Source of the DNA: Campylobacter peloridis LMG 23910
Lineage (GTDB): Bacteria > Campylobacterota > Campylobacteria > Campylobacterales > Campylobacteraceae
Length of the DNA stretch: 64,000 bases
Assembly: GCF_000816785.1 (NCBI RefSeq)
Contig: NZ_CP007766.1
Span: 620,001 to 684,000 of the forward strand
Reading direction: 5' to 3'
Each line of letters starts with the position of its first letter. The stretch's first letter is position 1. Shown here piece after piece: positions 6,888 to 16,101 of this stretch. A model generated the notes under the pieces. The model ran no database searches. It was not told the DNA's origin and was given only the letters and a program-made list of their open reading frames with translations. Made by a program: the position numbers and the translations under genes.

Positions 6888-7351
6888 ATGGGTTTATTAA
6901 AAAAAATATACATTGCTTGGGGGATGTTTTGGGGAATTATTTTTTTGTTTAGTTCTTTATATGCTTATTTTAGTGATATAGAATTTTTGGTGATATGTTA
7001 AAGATTGCATTTTTTATATATTCTTATCCATTGTTACCTTACATATCATATTTAACACTACAAGAAACTATTAAATCCAAAAATATTTTTCTTTATTTTT
7101 CTTTATTTTTCTTTATTTTTCTTTATTTTTCTTTATTTTTCTTTATTTTTCTTTATTTTTCTTTATTTTTCTTTATCTCGGGGGGATTTTTTAATTATGT
7201 AATAATATTAGGTATTTATACAATATTATTTTTAATAATATCTATTAAATTTAGAAAAGAACTTTCTTATTATTTTTCTTTATTATTTTGTATTTTTTTA
7301 TACATTTTTTTATATCTTTTTATTTTCTATATGGATTTAAAAAATGAGTAA
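6888..7351 (+). pseudogene. Immunity-like membrane protein with 10-bp repeat tract, split frame (A)
   Basis: Two frames overlap at ATGTTAA (6995-7001): 37 residues starting MGLLKKIYIAWGMFWGI, then 118 residues. Together they resemble the intact 170-aa membrane protein downstream (MIILKNLYIIWIIIWGFG), so this is probably one gene with a frameshift, though coupled translation of two parts is possible. The second part contains nine copies of ATTTTTCTTT (7085-7174), coding a repetitive FLYFSLFFFI membrane segment. Module D has eight copies, which changes the frame. Confidence 0.6.
7085..7174. repeat. 10-bp tandem repeat, 9 copies (A)
   Basis: ATTTTTCTTT repeated nine times inside a membrane protein gene. 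The unit length is not a multiple of three, so gain or loss of a copy changes the reading frame. Module E also has nine copies and module D eight. Confidence 0.95.
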
Positions 7352-7397
7352 TAAAGCTCAAATTAACAATCTCAAAAATTATGCTAAACTTGTATAG
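7344..7397 (+). pseudogene. Effector N-terminal stub 3 (A)
   Basis: A 17-codon frame, MSNKAQINNLKNYAKLV, overlapping the end of the membrane protein gene. It matches the first residues of the lipase family (KTQINNLKDYAEL) and then stops. It is the shortest stub in the array. Confidence 0.55.
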
Positions 7398-7453
7398 ATT
7401 GGTTTTTTTGATTTTTTAATAATAATTTAAATTTCAACAAAAAAGGAAGTAGT

Positions 7454-7966
7454 GTGATAATACTAAAAAATCTATATATTATTTGGATTATAATTTGGGG
7501 ATTTGGGGCTATTTTAGGTTATTATATGGGATATGATGCAACTTTTACTAAAATATTCTTTTTTCTTGTTATACTTTATCTTTTTCCATTGTTGCCTTAT
7601 TTGCATTATTTAATTTTTGAAAAAGCAAAGAACAAAAATATATTCATTTCTATTTGTTATTATCTACTATTATTTGTTATTACCGCTTATTATTTTACTT
7701 TAATATATTCATGTGGAGCAAATTTTTTAACATTTTTTATAATGATTACTTTATATATGATTATTTGTAGTGCTATAATTTTATGGAAATTTAAAATAAA
7801 TTTAAGATTATATTTTTACATAATTTTATGTATTTTTACTTATCTCTATATAGTTTTACATGTTTTTATAGTATGTTATGAAATAGAATGGGCAGATATA
7901 CTGTTAGATAAAGATATAAGGATATATATTTACGGAGAAATAATTAATTTGCTTACGGAGCAATAA
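7454..7966 (+). CDS. Immunity-like multi-pass membrane protein, 170 aa (A)
   Basis: An intact hydrophobic protein with about four or five predicted membrane segments, starting at GTG 7454 after AAAAAGGAAG. Its N-terminal ~48 residues (LKNLYIIWIIIWGFG onward) are shared with the 124-aa protein at 41250-41624 in module D, but the rest is different. It lies directly upstream of stub 4; in module D its relative lies directly upstream of an intact lipase with the same N-terminus as stub 4. That pairing suggests immunity to that lipase. No enzymatic motif is visible. Confidence 0.7.
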   Translation: MIILKNLYIIWIIIWGFGAILGYYMGYDATFTKIFFFLVILYLFPLLPYLHYLIFEKAKNKNIFISICYYLLLFVITAYYFTLIYSCGANFLTFFIMITLYMIICSAIILWKFKINLRLYFYIILCIFTYLYIVLHVFIVCYEIEWADILLDKDIRIYIYGEIINLLTEQ

Positions 7967-7973
7967 TTTGTTT

Positions 7974-7979
7974 TATAAT
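7974..7979 (+). promoter_or_regulatory. Possible -10 box before stub 4 (A)
   Basis: TATAAT in the 42-bp gap between the 170-aa membrane gene and stub 4, preceded by a T-rich stretch. The same site is at 52546-52551 in module E. Confidence 0.3.
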
Positions 7980-8008
7980 AAATCTTATTTTTATAGGGGA
8001 ATAAATTA

Positions 8009-8434
8009 ATGAAAACTCAAATCAATAATTTAAAAGATTATGCAGAACTTGCATGGGCTAGTTATTTTTATTTTGATTTAAAAGGTTGCATATTACAAGA
8101 AAATGAAACTATCGTTACTTTAAATGAGCTTGTAAGTTTAAGTTATAACGGAAACATAGCTGGAAGAAAAGAAAAGGTCGGACAAGAATATAGTTTTATT
8201 GGCAAAGGTGAATTAAATGGAGAATTTGGAGAATTACAAGCTAGGAATTTCTCTCAAAGATATGAGGTTCAATTTCATCAGCCTAACACTTTAAGTGGTT
8301 TTAGTGCTACTTTGTTTGGAGAAAAAAGAAAACAAATTGATAGTAAAACTAAAGAAAAAATCTATACAAGTGAATATGGCTATATCAATTATATTTTAGC
8401 CATTAGAGGAATAGAGCCTAAGGAAGTCAAATAA
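8009..8434 (+). pseudogene. Lipase effector N-terminal stub 4 (A)
   Basis: 141 residues, beginning MKTQINNLKDYAELAWASYF and containing the conserved effector block LNGEFGELQARNFSQRY, FHQPNT and GFSATLF. It ends near ILAIRGIE, which corresponds to the VVGFRGTE block of the lipases. The GHSLGG nucleophile and the rest are missing. Its start equals that of the intact module D lipase, so it is the remnant of an older lipase whose back half was lost. Confidence 0.75.
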
Positions 8435-8941
8435 TGAAAAAGTTTCTTGCACCTAAAAAGATTATCTTAGTATTTATTACATTATTTGGAATTTATCTAC
8501 TTGGAATCCCGCTTTATTATACTCCTTATGAATTACAATCAAGTTATTGGAAGTTTAAGAAAATATGTGAGTTAGATATTACACCGCCTTCTAAAAAAAA
8601 GAACAGAGAAAGCATTAAAATTATTTGGAGTTAATCCTAGTGATTTACAAAATAATTTAAAACTTGAGAATAATAATTATATTGCACGATTTAGATATGA
8701 TACTGAGAGAATAAAAGCTCAGTTAAATATTAAAATGGATTTGGAAAAAAATATAATAGAAATCAATGAATCAGGCTCAATTTGGTATGATTGGAGACCT
8801 ATGATATTAGGCAATGAAGGCAATATGGATTTTAGAGTTATGTGGAATAATTATATTACCTGTGGTAATATCTATATTAAAGAGATGCCAGAATGTTTTA
8901 AAGATAATAAGTTTATCTGTAATTTTAAGGAGGCAAAATGA
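8434..8941 (+). pseudogene. Immunity-like single-pass membrane protein, frame-shifted (A)
   Basis: The first frame (8434-8634) has a positively charged start and one membrane helix (IILVFITLFGIYLLGIPL). At an A8 tract (8593-8600) the natural continuation (TEKALKLFGVNPSDLQ and onward to FKEAK at 8941) moves to another frame. With A7 the product would be one 168-aa protein with a membrane anchor and an extracytoplasmic domain. Its start overlaps the stop of stub 4 by one base, and its end overlaps stub 5 (ATGA). Inferred immunity protein. Confidence 0.65.
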
Positions 8942-9375
8942 CAAATAAAGAGATAGTTGAAAAACTACGAGATAACGCTGAGTTAGCATGGGCTAGCTAT
9001 GGATATTTTCACTATTTTTTAGAACAGCAAAGTAAATCTCACTTTCTTGTAATGCAAGATAGGCAAGGCAATGAAATTAGAGACGCTGACAATAAACCTA
9101 AAATTCAAGAAATTTACATTACGGATATTTTGAATACAAACTATAAAAATCATAGAGTTGTTGAATTTGTTCAGTTAGATAAAGAACAAAAAGAAATTAC
9201 TATCAGCAAGCTCGATGGCGACTTCTCCCCACTCCAAGCCAAACAATTCTTAGATAGATATGATTTATTAATCCATCAAACAAATACAGAGTCAAGCTTT
9301 TCTGCTGCTTTGTTCTATGATACATACAAAGATGGTTTCGTGGTGTGGTTTAGGGAAACAGAATGCGGATTCTAA
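8938..9375 (+). pseudogene. Lipase effector N-terminal stub 5 (A)
   Basis: 145 residues starting MTNKEIVEKLRDNAELAWAS. It contains LDGDFSPLQAKQFLDRY, HQTNT and SAALFYD, and ends just after FVVWFRETE, the equivalent of the lipase FVVGFRGTE block. Everything from the nucleophile onward is missing. The cut is at nearly the same family position as in stub 4. The next gene starts 13 bases before its stop. Confidence 0.75.
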
Positions 9376-9617
9376 AAATACTTTATATTTGTTGGATTAT
9401 ATTATGTGTTGTAGGTTGGTTTATATCTCCTATTGTTGGACATAATCCAAATAGGGTTGAGGAGTTTTTTATAATGCTTGGTTGGATAGTCTTTCCACTA
9501 ATGATAGCCAATCTATGGCTTTTTGGAATAACAAGAATTAAAAAATATTTAAGGAATTTTTTAATATTGTTTTTATATTACCCTTTGGCATTTGCTCTGT
9601 TTTTGGTGCTAAATTAA
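9363..9617 (+). CDS. Immunity-like small membrane protein, 84 aa (A)
   Basis: A hydrophobic protein with about three membrane segments, starting MRILKILYICWIILCVVGWF; the start resembles the other array membrane proteins (LKxLYIxWIxxWG). It lies 14 bp upstream of the only complete lipase of this module, so by position it is the best candidate immunity protein for it. No enzymatic motif. Confidence 0.65.
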   Translation: MRILKILYICWIILCVVGWFISPIVGHNPNRVEEFFIMLGWIVFPLMIANLWLFGITRIKKYLRNFLILFLYYPLAFALFLVLN

Positions 9618-9631
9618 CTTTAGGAGACTAA

Positions 9632-11173
9632 ATGAAAGAATTAATCAACAATCTAAGAGACTATGCCGAGTTGGCTCAAGCAAGTTATTTTAACTTTATG
9701 TATATCAATAACGATGAGCGAGAAATGGATAGTTATAAAATAGGGCAAAATAGATTCCCTAAAGATAAAGACAATATAGAAAATTTAGAATATACAAAGA
9801 CCTTATCTAAAAAATATAAAGATTATTTTATTTATGATGATTCCATTGCACTATATCCGACACTTAATGGAGAATTTGGGGAGATTCAAGCTAAAAACTT
9901 TGCTAAAAAATATGAGATTAAATTCCACCAACCAAATACGGCTTCTGGCTTTAGTGCTACTTTGTTTTATGATAAAGAAAAAGATAAGTTTGTAGTAGGG
10001 TTTAGGGGGACAGAGGGACTTTGGAGTATGGATACTTTGGCGGATATAGGGCTTACCTTTGGTAAGGGCGATTTTCAACTTAATGCTTTAAAGCAATTTT
10101 TATTAGACATAGCACCTATTTTAAACAAAGTAGATTCAAATAATATTATTTTTATAGGGCATTCTTTAGGCGGATATTTAGCAGTTATAGCAATGCAATT
10201 TTGCGATACTATTGATAGGAGCTTAAATACACAATTTAATGCAATCAAATTTATGGCATCGCAAGTCTATACTTTTAATTCTCCTGCTATTGATGAGATT
10301 GATAATATGCTAATGCGGGCTTTGGCAGCATTATTAGATAAAAATATTATGGAGCAAGTCTTAAATCCCCAAAAAGTATATTGTGTCTATGACAGCGGTG
10401 GTATAAATATCATCGCTTCTGCTCAATATGGCTCACACAATAGACTGCCTATCTATACGGGTAAAGATTCTCACTCCATAATCCCCCTAACTCAAACTCT
10501 TTACTTCTACTCCTATCTTTTAGAATTAGATGCTAACCATAACAAAGTCAAAGATAAAAGTTTTAGTGAATGTATAGAGTATCTTAATCATTTTATGAAA
10601 AATATTCAAATATATACAGAAACTTTTGTGTTAAAAAATAATGCTATTAATAATAAAAATTTCGCTCTTAAAAATGGACCTCTTGGGCTTTTAAGAAGCT
10701 CTCCAGAAAAAATCAACCATTTTGAATATTTTCTTTCATTAATAGCCACCATAATGCAAGAAACAAATGGTATTTTAGAAGAGGTTGGAGATAATTATTA
10801 TACAAGCTACAAAGCTCCTACCATTAGTCAAACAAAAATCATAGATTTTATTTTAAAAGCACATGAAAAAGAAAAATATATTTTAATTCTTGATAAAAAT
10901 GATTTTAATAAATACAGAAAAGATTGTTCCTTTATTAATAATCAAGAAAATTTAGCTCATAAAATTGCCATTGGGGAATTTAGAATTTTCATTGTAGTTT
11001 ATAAAGATATGAAATGTCTTGAAAATATTAATAATATAACAAAAATATACAGATATAATTCAAAAAGTTATAAAATAAAAGATCAAATTTGGGATGAGCA
11101 ATATTTAGGTGGAGTTTGTAAAATATCACAAGCTTTGTATTTTAATGGAAAAGCTAAAATAGGTATTATTTAG
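9632..11173 (+). CDS. Lipase-family effector, 513 aa (A)
   Basis: An alpha/beta-hydrolase of the class 3 lipase type. The N-terminal array domain (about 1-128) has KELINNLRDYAELAQAS, LNGEFGEIQAKNF, FHQPNT and FVVGFRGTE. The nucleophile elbow is IGHSLGG with Ser178; likely partners are Asp254 (VYDSGG) and His281 (GKDSHS). The C-terminal half (about 260-513) is identical to that of the otherwise different module D lipase, so it is a constant region, perhaps for loading onto the PAAR-like protein encoded 8 bp downstream. There is no signal peptide. Lipases with this context are typical phospholipase effectors of type VI secretion, which is the inferred role. AGGAGA precedes the ATG. Confidence 0.8.
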   Translation: MKELINNLRDYAELAQASYFNFMYINNDEREMDSYKIGQNRFPKDKDNIENLEYTKTLSKKYKDYFIYDDSIALYPTLNGEFGEIQAKNFAKKYEIKFHQPNTASGFSATLFYDKEKDKFVVGFRGTEGLWSMDTLADIGLTFGKGDFQLNALKQFLLDIAPILNKVDSNNIIFIGHSLGGYLAVIAMQFCDTIDRSLNTQFNAIKFMASQVYTFNSPAIDEIDNMLMRALAALLDKNIMEQVLNPQKVYCVYDSGGINIIASAQYGSHNRLPIYTGKDSHSIIPLTQTLYFYSYLLELDANHNKVKDKSFSECIEYLNHFMKNIQIYTETFVLKNNAINNKNFALKNGPLGLLRSSPEKINHFEYFLSLIATIMQETNGILEEVGDNYYTSYKAPTISQTKIIDFILKAHEKEKYILILDKNDFNKYRKDCSFINNQENLAHKIAIGEFRIFIVVYKDMKCLENINNITKIYRYNSKSYKIKDQIWDEQYLGGVCKISQALYFNGKAKIGII

Positions 11174-11180
11174 GAAAATT

Positions 11181-12611
11181 ATGATAGGTAAAGACTTTTT
11201 ATATTCTATTCATAAAGATAAAAAAAGTATTTATTTGTTTTGTGAAAATAAAAGCATCATTGATTGTCAAAGTATTTATGATGAACTTTATAAATTAGAA
11301 GCAACGACAGATTTTACTTTTGAAGAACTCCAAAACTATCAAGCTTATATCTTCCTAAACTCCACCCTCCTTACAGGCTCAAGTGAACTTCCTAATAATC
11401 CTTTTTACTTTGGAGAATTAGATCAAGATAATGCTATAAAACAAGATACACCTAGTTATTATTTTTCTCCTAAAGATGAAGATAGTGGCAAAGGAAAACT
11501 TAGCATCTTTTATAAAAATGATGAACTTTGCTTGCTTAATTATTCTATTATAGAAAATTCTTTAAATATCAAATTAGAATGTTTAAGCAAGCAAAGCTTA
11601 GAGTATAAAGACTTAATTTCAAACACTCTAAAAGAACAAAAAACCATACAAATAAATAAAAAACAAGCTATAGCTAAACTTCATGCCCTTTTAGAAAATC
11701 AAAACCTAGAATGTATCCATGGAGGTAAAGTCATACTTCAATCAAACAAAGGAAAAACTTTTAAAGATGGTGGTGTGCCTATTATGCTAGAAAGTGATTT
11801 ACTTAATTCTAGCATAAGTGGTTGTCCTAATACTATAGGAAAAGTAAGCTATCCTTGTACTAAGGTAGTAGATGTTAAAGGCTCTTTATCTCAAAAGAAA
11901 GTTAATAATGAATATGTAATCTTACAAGAACTCATCTTAGCTTGTGTCACAGATAAAGGATATCCTTTAAAAGTAAGCTTTGTACCTACTAAGTTTAAAT
12001 TTGATCATAGTTTTAATCCTAAGGAAGGCTTAGCCAAACAAAACAAAAACCAAACAAAGCTAAAAGAGTCTATAATAAGACTTCATTATAAAAGTGATAG
12101 ATTTCAAAAAGATAACCTACCTATCTATAACCTTTTAATTAATAATGAAAAAAAAGAACAAAATAAAGCTTTAAGTGAATTAAATATAGATCAAAAAGAT
12201 TTAAAAGATATAGAAGATGTTAATATTCTTAATCAATTCAAACAAGACTTTAGTAAAGATTATGAATTTAAAGAATTAAATTTTAGTTTTGATACTAATT
12301 TAATCAAACTTTATTTTATTATCCCAAAAAATATTGCTAAAGTTTATAAAAGTGCTTATAAAGAATTTGAATATAAAGATTTAGGAGCAGGGTATTTTAC
12401 ACAGCTACATGAGTATGATAAAATCATCAAAAATTCCCTAGAAGATAATAAAGAATTAAACGAATATCATTTTAGTTTTTTAGCTCCTGCTAAAATGCAA
12501 AATTTAAAATTTCAAATCGCAAATGGACTAGATGAGATCTTAGAAGATGAAGATAGAAAACAAGAGCTTTATGTTTGTAAATTTGTAGTAGTGAATGGGA
12601 TTAAAATATGA
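11181..12611 (+). CDS. PAAR-like spike protein, 476 aa, lipase-type N-terminus (A)
   Basis: The middle region holds the cysteine and histidine pattern of zinc-binding PAAR-like tip proteins: CIHGG (178-182), SGCPNTIG (Cys215), YPCTKV (Cys226), then Cys255. Such proteins cap the spike of contractile injection systems and carry effectors. Residues 1-62 (MIGKDFLYSIHKDKKS start) are found only behind lipases; B and C have another N-terminus. From TGSSELPNNPFYFGEL onward all copies agree. Its stop overlaps the next start (ATGA), implying translational coupling. No VgrG or Hcp partner is in the window. Confidence 0.75.
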   Translation: MIGKDFLYSIHKDKKSIYLFCENKSIIDCQSIYDELYKLEATTDFTFEELQNYQAYIFLNSTLLTGSSELPNNPFYFGELDQDNAIKQDTPSYYFSPKDEDSGKGKLSIFYKNDELCLLNYSIIENSLNIKLECLSKQSLEYKDLISNTLKEQKTIQINKKQAIAKLHALLENQNLECIHGGKVILQSNKGKTFKDGGVPIMLESDLLNSSISGCPNTIGKVSYPCTKVVDVKGSLSQKKVNNEYVILQELILACVTDKGYPLKVSFVPTKFKFDHSFNPKEGLAKQNKNQTKLKESIIRLHYKSDRFQKDNLPIYNLLINNEKKEQNKALSELNIDQKDLKDIEDVNILNQFKQDFSKDYEFKELNFSFDTNLIKLYFIIPKNIAKVYKSAYKEFEYKDLGAGYFTQLHEYDKIIKNSLEDNKELNEYHFSFLAPAKMQNLKFQIANGLDEILEDEDRKQELYVCKFVVVNGIKI

Positions 12612-15600
12612 AAATAAAAGATTTCACCTTAATTACATCAAATCATAATTTGGAAATTGAGTTAAAAAATCTTACCGAAAATGCTAATAAAATTATTTTT
12701 ATATGTGGTGATTTTGATGGATATAAAGAAGCTAAGAATTCTTTGTATAAGACACTACATACTATTGAAGATAAATTTAAAAGTAACAAGAAAAAAACTT
12801 TTAAAATCATACATTTAAATCAAGCTAATAAAGATGAAATCACAAAAGAACAAAAATTTAGCTCTGATAAAAATTTATCTAGTATTAAAAAAATTATCTT
12901 TAATAATTTAAATTTTTTAAATGATGTAATCAATCAAAACAAAAATAAAACACTCAATAAAATTATTGATGAGAGCAATGAAAAAAATATTGAAAATTTT
13001 TTAAAAGGAATTCAAAAAGAATTAAATGCATTATTAAAAAATATCAAAGAATCTGATTATTTTGAGCAAGAGATTAAACCAAAGATACAACTTACCCTAG
13101 ATACACTTTTTAATACACTTTTAAAAAATATCACTCAATCTAATGATGATGAATATAAGCAAATTATTAGAGCTATAGCAAAATTTTTTATCAATATATT
13201 AGATTCTGTAACCAATCTTAAAAAACCTATCTCTTTAGTTAAAAAAAATCCTTATGTTTTTGTTGTAAATACATTATTTGAAGTTTATAATTCTTCTTCT
13301 GACTATCAAGAGTATAAGGAACAAAAATATTATTATGATTTTGCTTATCCACTTTTAGAGCTTATTACTAGTAAGCTTTATCCTATTATCGCTTTGTGCA
13401 ATGAAGAAATTTTATCTGATGTATTGATTATAGATGATAAAGTATTATTAGATTTTTCATCTTATTCTAATGCACCTTCTATTAGTCTTTATAAAAATAG
13501 TTTTTATAAAGTTATTTTAGATGAAGAATTTCAAGGTATTTTTGATCATTTTTTAGAAAATAATCCAAAAATTAAAAATGAAAAGTTAGATAATACGCTT
13601 TTAATTAATTCTAGTTTAAAAAATTTTGATACAACATTAAAAAAAGCAATCAATTCAAATATCTCTGAACTTAATCATTTCTTTTATGCAGAATATCCTG
13701 ATTTAAATTCTTCTATACTAGTAGAAATGATACTAGATAAAAAAAATACTGATCAAATCAATACAACCAAAATGGGTAAAAATTATTTGTTTATTACCAA
13801 TCCACCACAGCTTAACAATGCAGCACTTTGTGAAGATTTGTATCAAAAAAAATTAGGAGCAATAATAAAAAATCGCCCAAAAGCTCTTACAAAAAATGAA
13901 AAACTTGGATTAAAAGAGCAATTTCCTAGTAAAAGAGATTATGGTTCTTATTTTATAGAAAGAGATGTTAAAAAGGAAGATGATTTTGTATTGCAACTTT
14001 GTCCTTTTGTGAAACTTGATGGACAGATTTATCAAAAATATAAAAGGTATTTTAATTTTTATAATCAAACATATTCTCGGTTATTGTTTGATTTATTAGA
14101 GAGTACAAAACAATCAGTTGAGCAAGATTTTGCTTATATTGATAGCTTTTTTAAATTACCCAAAGAACTGGAAGAAATTAGCGAAAAAGAAAAAGAAAAA
14201 GTAAAAGAATATATCGGGCTTTTTAATAATTATTTAGATAATATCAATTCTTATTATGATCAAATGCAATTTTTTCTTGAGTTAGAGTCATCAATATCCA
14301 AAACATATGAAAATGTAGATTTTAAGAAATACTCACCTTTAACGGTTGTTTTATTGACTTTAACTTTGTATGTTTTACAAAAAGACTTAGCTTTTACACA
14401 AGAATATTCTCTTGGTGTTAAAAATATTGTAATTCCAAATTTAGATTATGGTGATAAAGAAATTACACTTAATTATCAAAAGATTAAAATACCAAATTAT
14501 TTTAATGAGTATATTTCATTTATCCCTGATGATATTTATTTTTATGATAATGATAAAAAAATTTACATCTTTTTATCTAAAGAATTAAATAAAAATAAAA
14601 AAGAAGATGAAGTTATCTATTTAGATGAATTAGCTAAAGCTATGTTTGAAAATGATTTTGAAGAAGAAGATCAAACTTATGTGAATTTTTTAAAAACCTT
14701 AAACGAAAGCTTTGATGAGGAAATTGAATTTAAAGAAAATACACAAACAGATAAAACTCTTCCTTTGAAAAAAGATTTAGATAAAAGTATTCAAGAAATT
14801 ATGCTTGATAATGAACTTGCAAAATTATCCATAGATATCACTTTTTTTAATATCATTAAGCAACTTTTTCCTTTTGCAGAATTTTTTATGAGTCAGCCTG
14901 ATTTTTTTAAAAAAATGATTTTATTTTTTATAAATTCAAGCTTTGATAAAAAGCATTATGGCAATAAATTATTTTCTAGTTTTAAAGCACATTTTTTTAA
15001 AGAACTAGGGATATTTTATGCACTTAATCCTAAAGGACATTTTATAAAAATTAATCCAAAAAGTAAAAAGCCACTCAATAAGCTTTTTTTATATCAAATA
15101 GGAACAAATTATTATTATTTTAATCAATTAGAATATGCAAGCGAGTTGAAAAAGTCAAAGAGTTTTTCAAGATTGGATAAAGCTAAGCAAATTCATTTGA
15201 TATCAAAAGTAAAAAAACAATTAGCTATTGATTTTTCTATTAAAGTAAGTAAAAATTTAAGTGTAGATGTGTTAAAAAATTTAGCAGGATCTTTTATCGA
15301 TACACTTTTGCCTACAAATTATGAAAGATTAAAAATTTTATATGAAAAACTAATGTATGAAAAATTTACTTACAATTATGATTTTCCTTTAGCTGTAAAA
15401 AAAGAAGAATACTTAACCTATCCTTTATTGATAAATTCTAGATTTATGAGTTTTGATTTATCTGAGTTTATTTTTGGTTCTTTATTATGCACAGGTGGGC
15501 TTAATTATTATCCTAGTATTGCTTGTGCTACGACTTCAAGCAAAGCTAGGGAATTTGCCTTAAAAAGACTTTTATCTTATATTATTTTAGATGAGAAAAG

Positions 15601-16090
15601 AAGTGCTTTTAAGGAAGATAAAATCAATGAGGGCAAATACATCTTAAATGATAAGGAATTTTTTGAAGAAAACAATATAGAACTTAGAAATTGCAATATA
15701 TATAAGCTAGAGCATTTTCAAAGAAAAGAAGAGTATAAAACACAACACCCAGTGATAAAACAACACCCTATCTTAGCTTATAATGATGCTATACAAATTT
15801 TATATGAATATGCAAATGGTATTTATAGCACTACTCAAGATGAAAAGGGTAAGTTCATAGAAGATAGGCAAAAAGCAAGAAGATTGATGGAAAATTTAGA
15901 AGCCATAGGACAACATAATTTAGAAGTGATGTATAGGGGGATAAGCAATGAAGATGTTAATAATGATAGAAAAAATAGAGAAAATGAGGAAGAAAGTGAT
16001 AATATTAATAAAATACAAGATTATTCTAACAAATTCATAGGCAGACTAGCCACTACTATAATCATGGAAGATGGTTTGTATATAGGATGA
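12608..16090 (+). CDS. Giant module protein, 1160 aa (A)
   Basis: Function not recognised. It is Lys, Asn and Phe rich, mostly soluble, with one hydrophobic stretch near residues 575-595 (TVVLLTLTLYVLQ). The N-terminus has an IIFICGDFDGY strand-like motif. Four copies in the window differ at a handful of residues, for example LNDVINQ here and LNNAINQ in B and D, with a short hypervariable stretch near 1107-1140 just before the invariant C-terminal end GRLATTIIMEDGLYIG. It overlaps the PAAR-like gene by four bases and precedes the 431-aa gene by 11 bp, so it is likely cargo or an accessory of the same spike complex. Confidence 0.7.
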   Translation: MKIKDFTLITSNHNLEIELKNLTENANKIIFICGDFDGYKEAKNSLYKTLHTIEDKFKSNKKKTFKIIHLNQANKDEITKEQKFSSDKNLSSIKKIIFNNLNFLNDVINQNKNKTLNKIIDESNEKNIENFLKGIQKELNALLKNIKESDYFEQEIKPKIQLTLDTLFNTLLKNITQSNDDEYKQIIRAIAKFFINILDSVTNLKKPISLVKKNPYVFVVNTLFEVYNSSSDYQEYKEQKYYYDFAYPLLELITSKLYPIIALCNEEILSDVLIIDDKVLLDFSSYSNAPSISLYKNSFYKVILDEEFQGIFDHFLENNPKIKNEKLDNTLLINSSLKNFDTTLKKAINSNISELNHFFYAEYPDLNSSILVEMILDKKNTDQINTTKMGKNYLFITNPPQLNNAALCEDLYQKKLGAIIKNRPKALTKNEKLGLKEQFPSKRDYGSYFIERDVKKEDDFVLQLCPFVKLDGQIYQKYKRYFNFYNQTYSRLLFDLLESTKQSVEQDFAYIDSFFKLPKELEEISEKEKEKVKEYIGLFNNYLDNINSYYDQMQFFLELESSISKTYENVDFKKYSPLTVVLLTLTLYVLQKDLAFTQEYSLGVKNIVIPNLDYGDKEITLNYQKIKIPNYFNEYISFIPDDIYFYDNDKKIYIFLSKELNKNKKEDEVIYLDELAKAMFENDFEEEDQTYVNFLKTLNESFDEEIEFKENTQTDKTLPLKKDLDKSIQEIMLDNELAKLSIDITFFNIIKQLFPFAEFFMSQPDFFKKMILFFINSSFDKKHYGNKLFSSFKAHFFKELGIFYALNPKGHFIKINPKSKKPLNKLFLYQIGTNYYYFNQLEYASELKKSKSFSRLDKAKQIHLISKVKKQLAIDFSIKVSKNLSVDVLKNLAGSFIDTLLPTNYERLKILYEKLMYEKFTYNYDFPLAVKKEEYLTYPLLINSRFMSFDLSEFIFGSLLCTGGLNYYPSIACATTSSKAREFALKRLLSYIILDEKRSAFKEDKINEGKYILNDKEFFEENNIELRNCNIYKLEHFQRKEEYKTQHPVIKQHPILAYNDAIQILYEYANGIYSTTQDEKGKFIEDRQKARRLMENLEAIGQHNLEVMYRGISNEDVNNDRKNRENEEESDNINKIQDYSNKFIGRLATTIIMEDGLYIG

Positions 16091-16101
16091 AAGGATAAAT
16101 A

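Noticed and set aside
7085-7174. Short tandem repeats as a CRISPR array
   Set aside because: The units are 10 bp, have no spacers and lie inside a coding region; no cas genes are present.
11181-12611. A complete type VI secretion system in the window
   Set aside because: Only PAAR-like proteins and probable cargo are present. No sheath, baseplate, Hcp, VgrG or ATPase gene was found, so the delivery machine is inferred.
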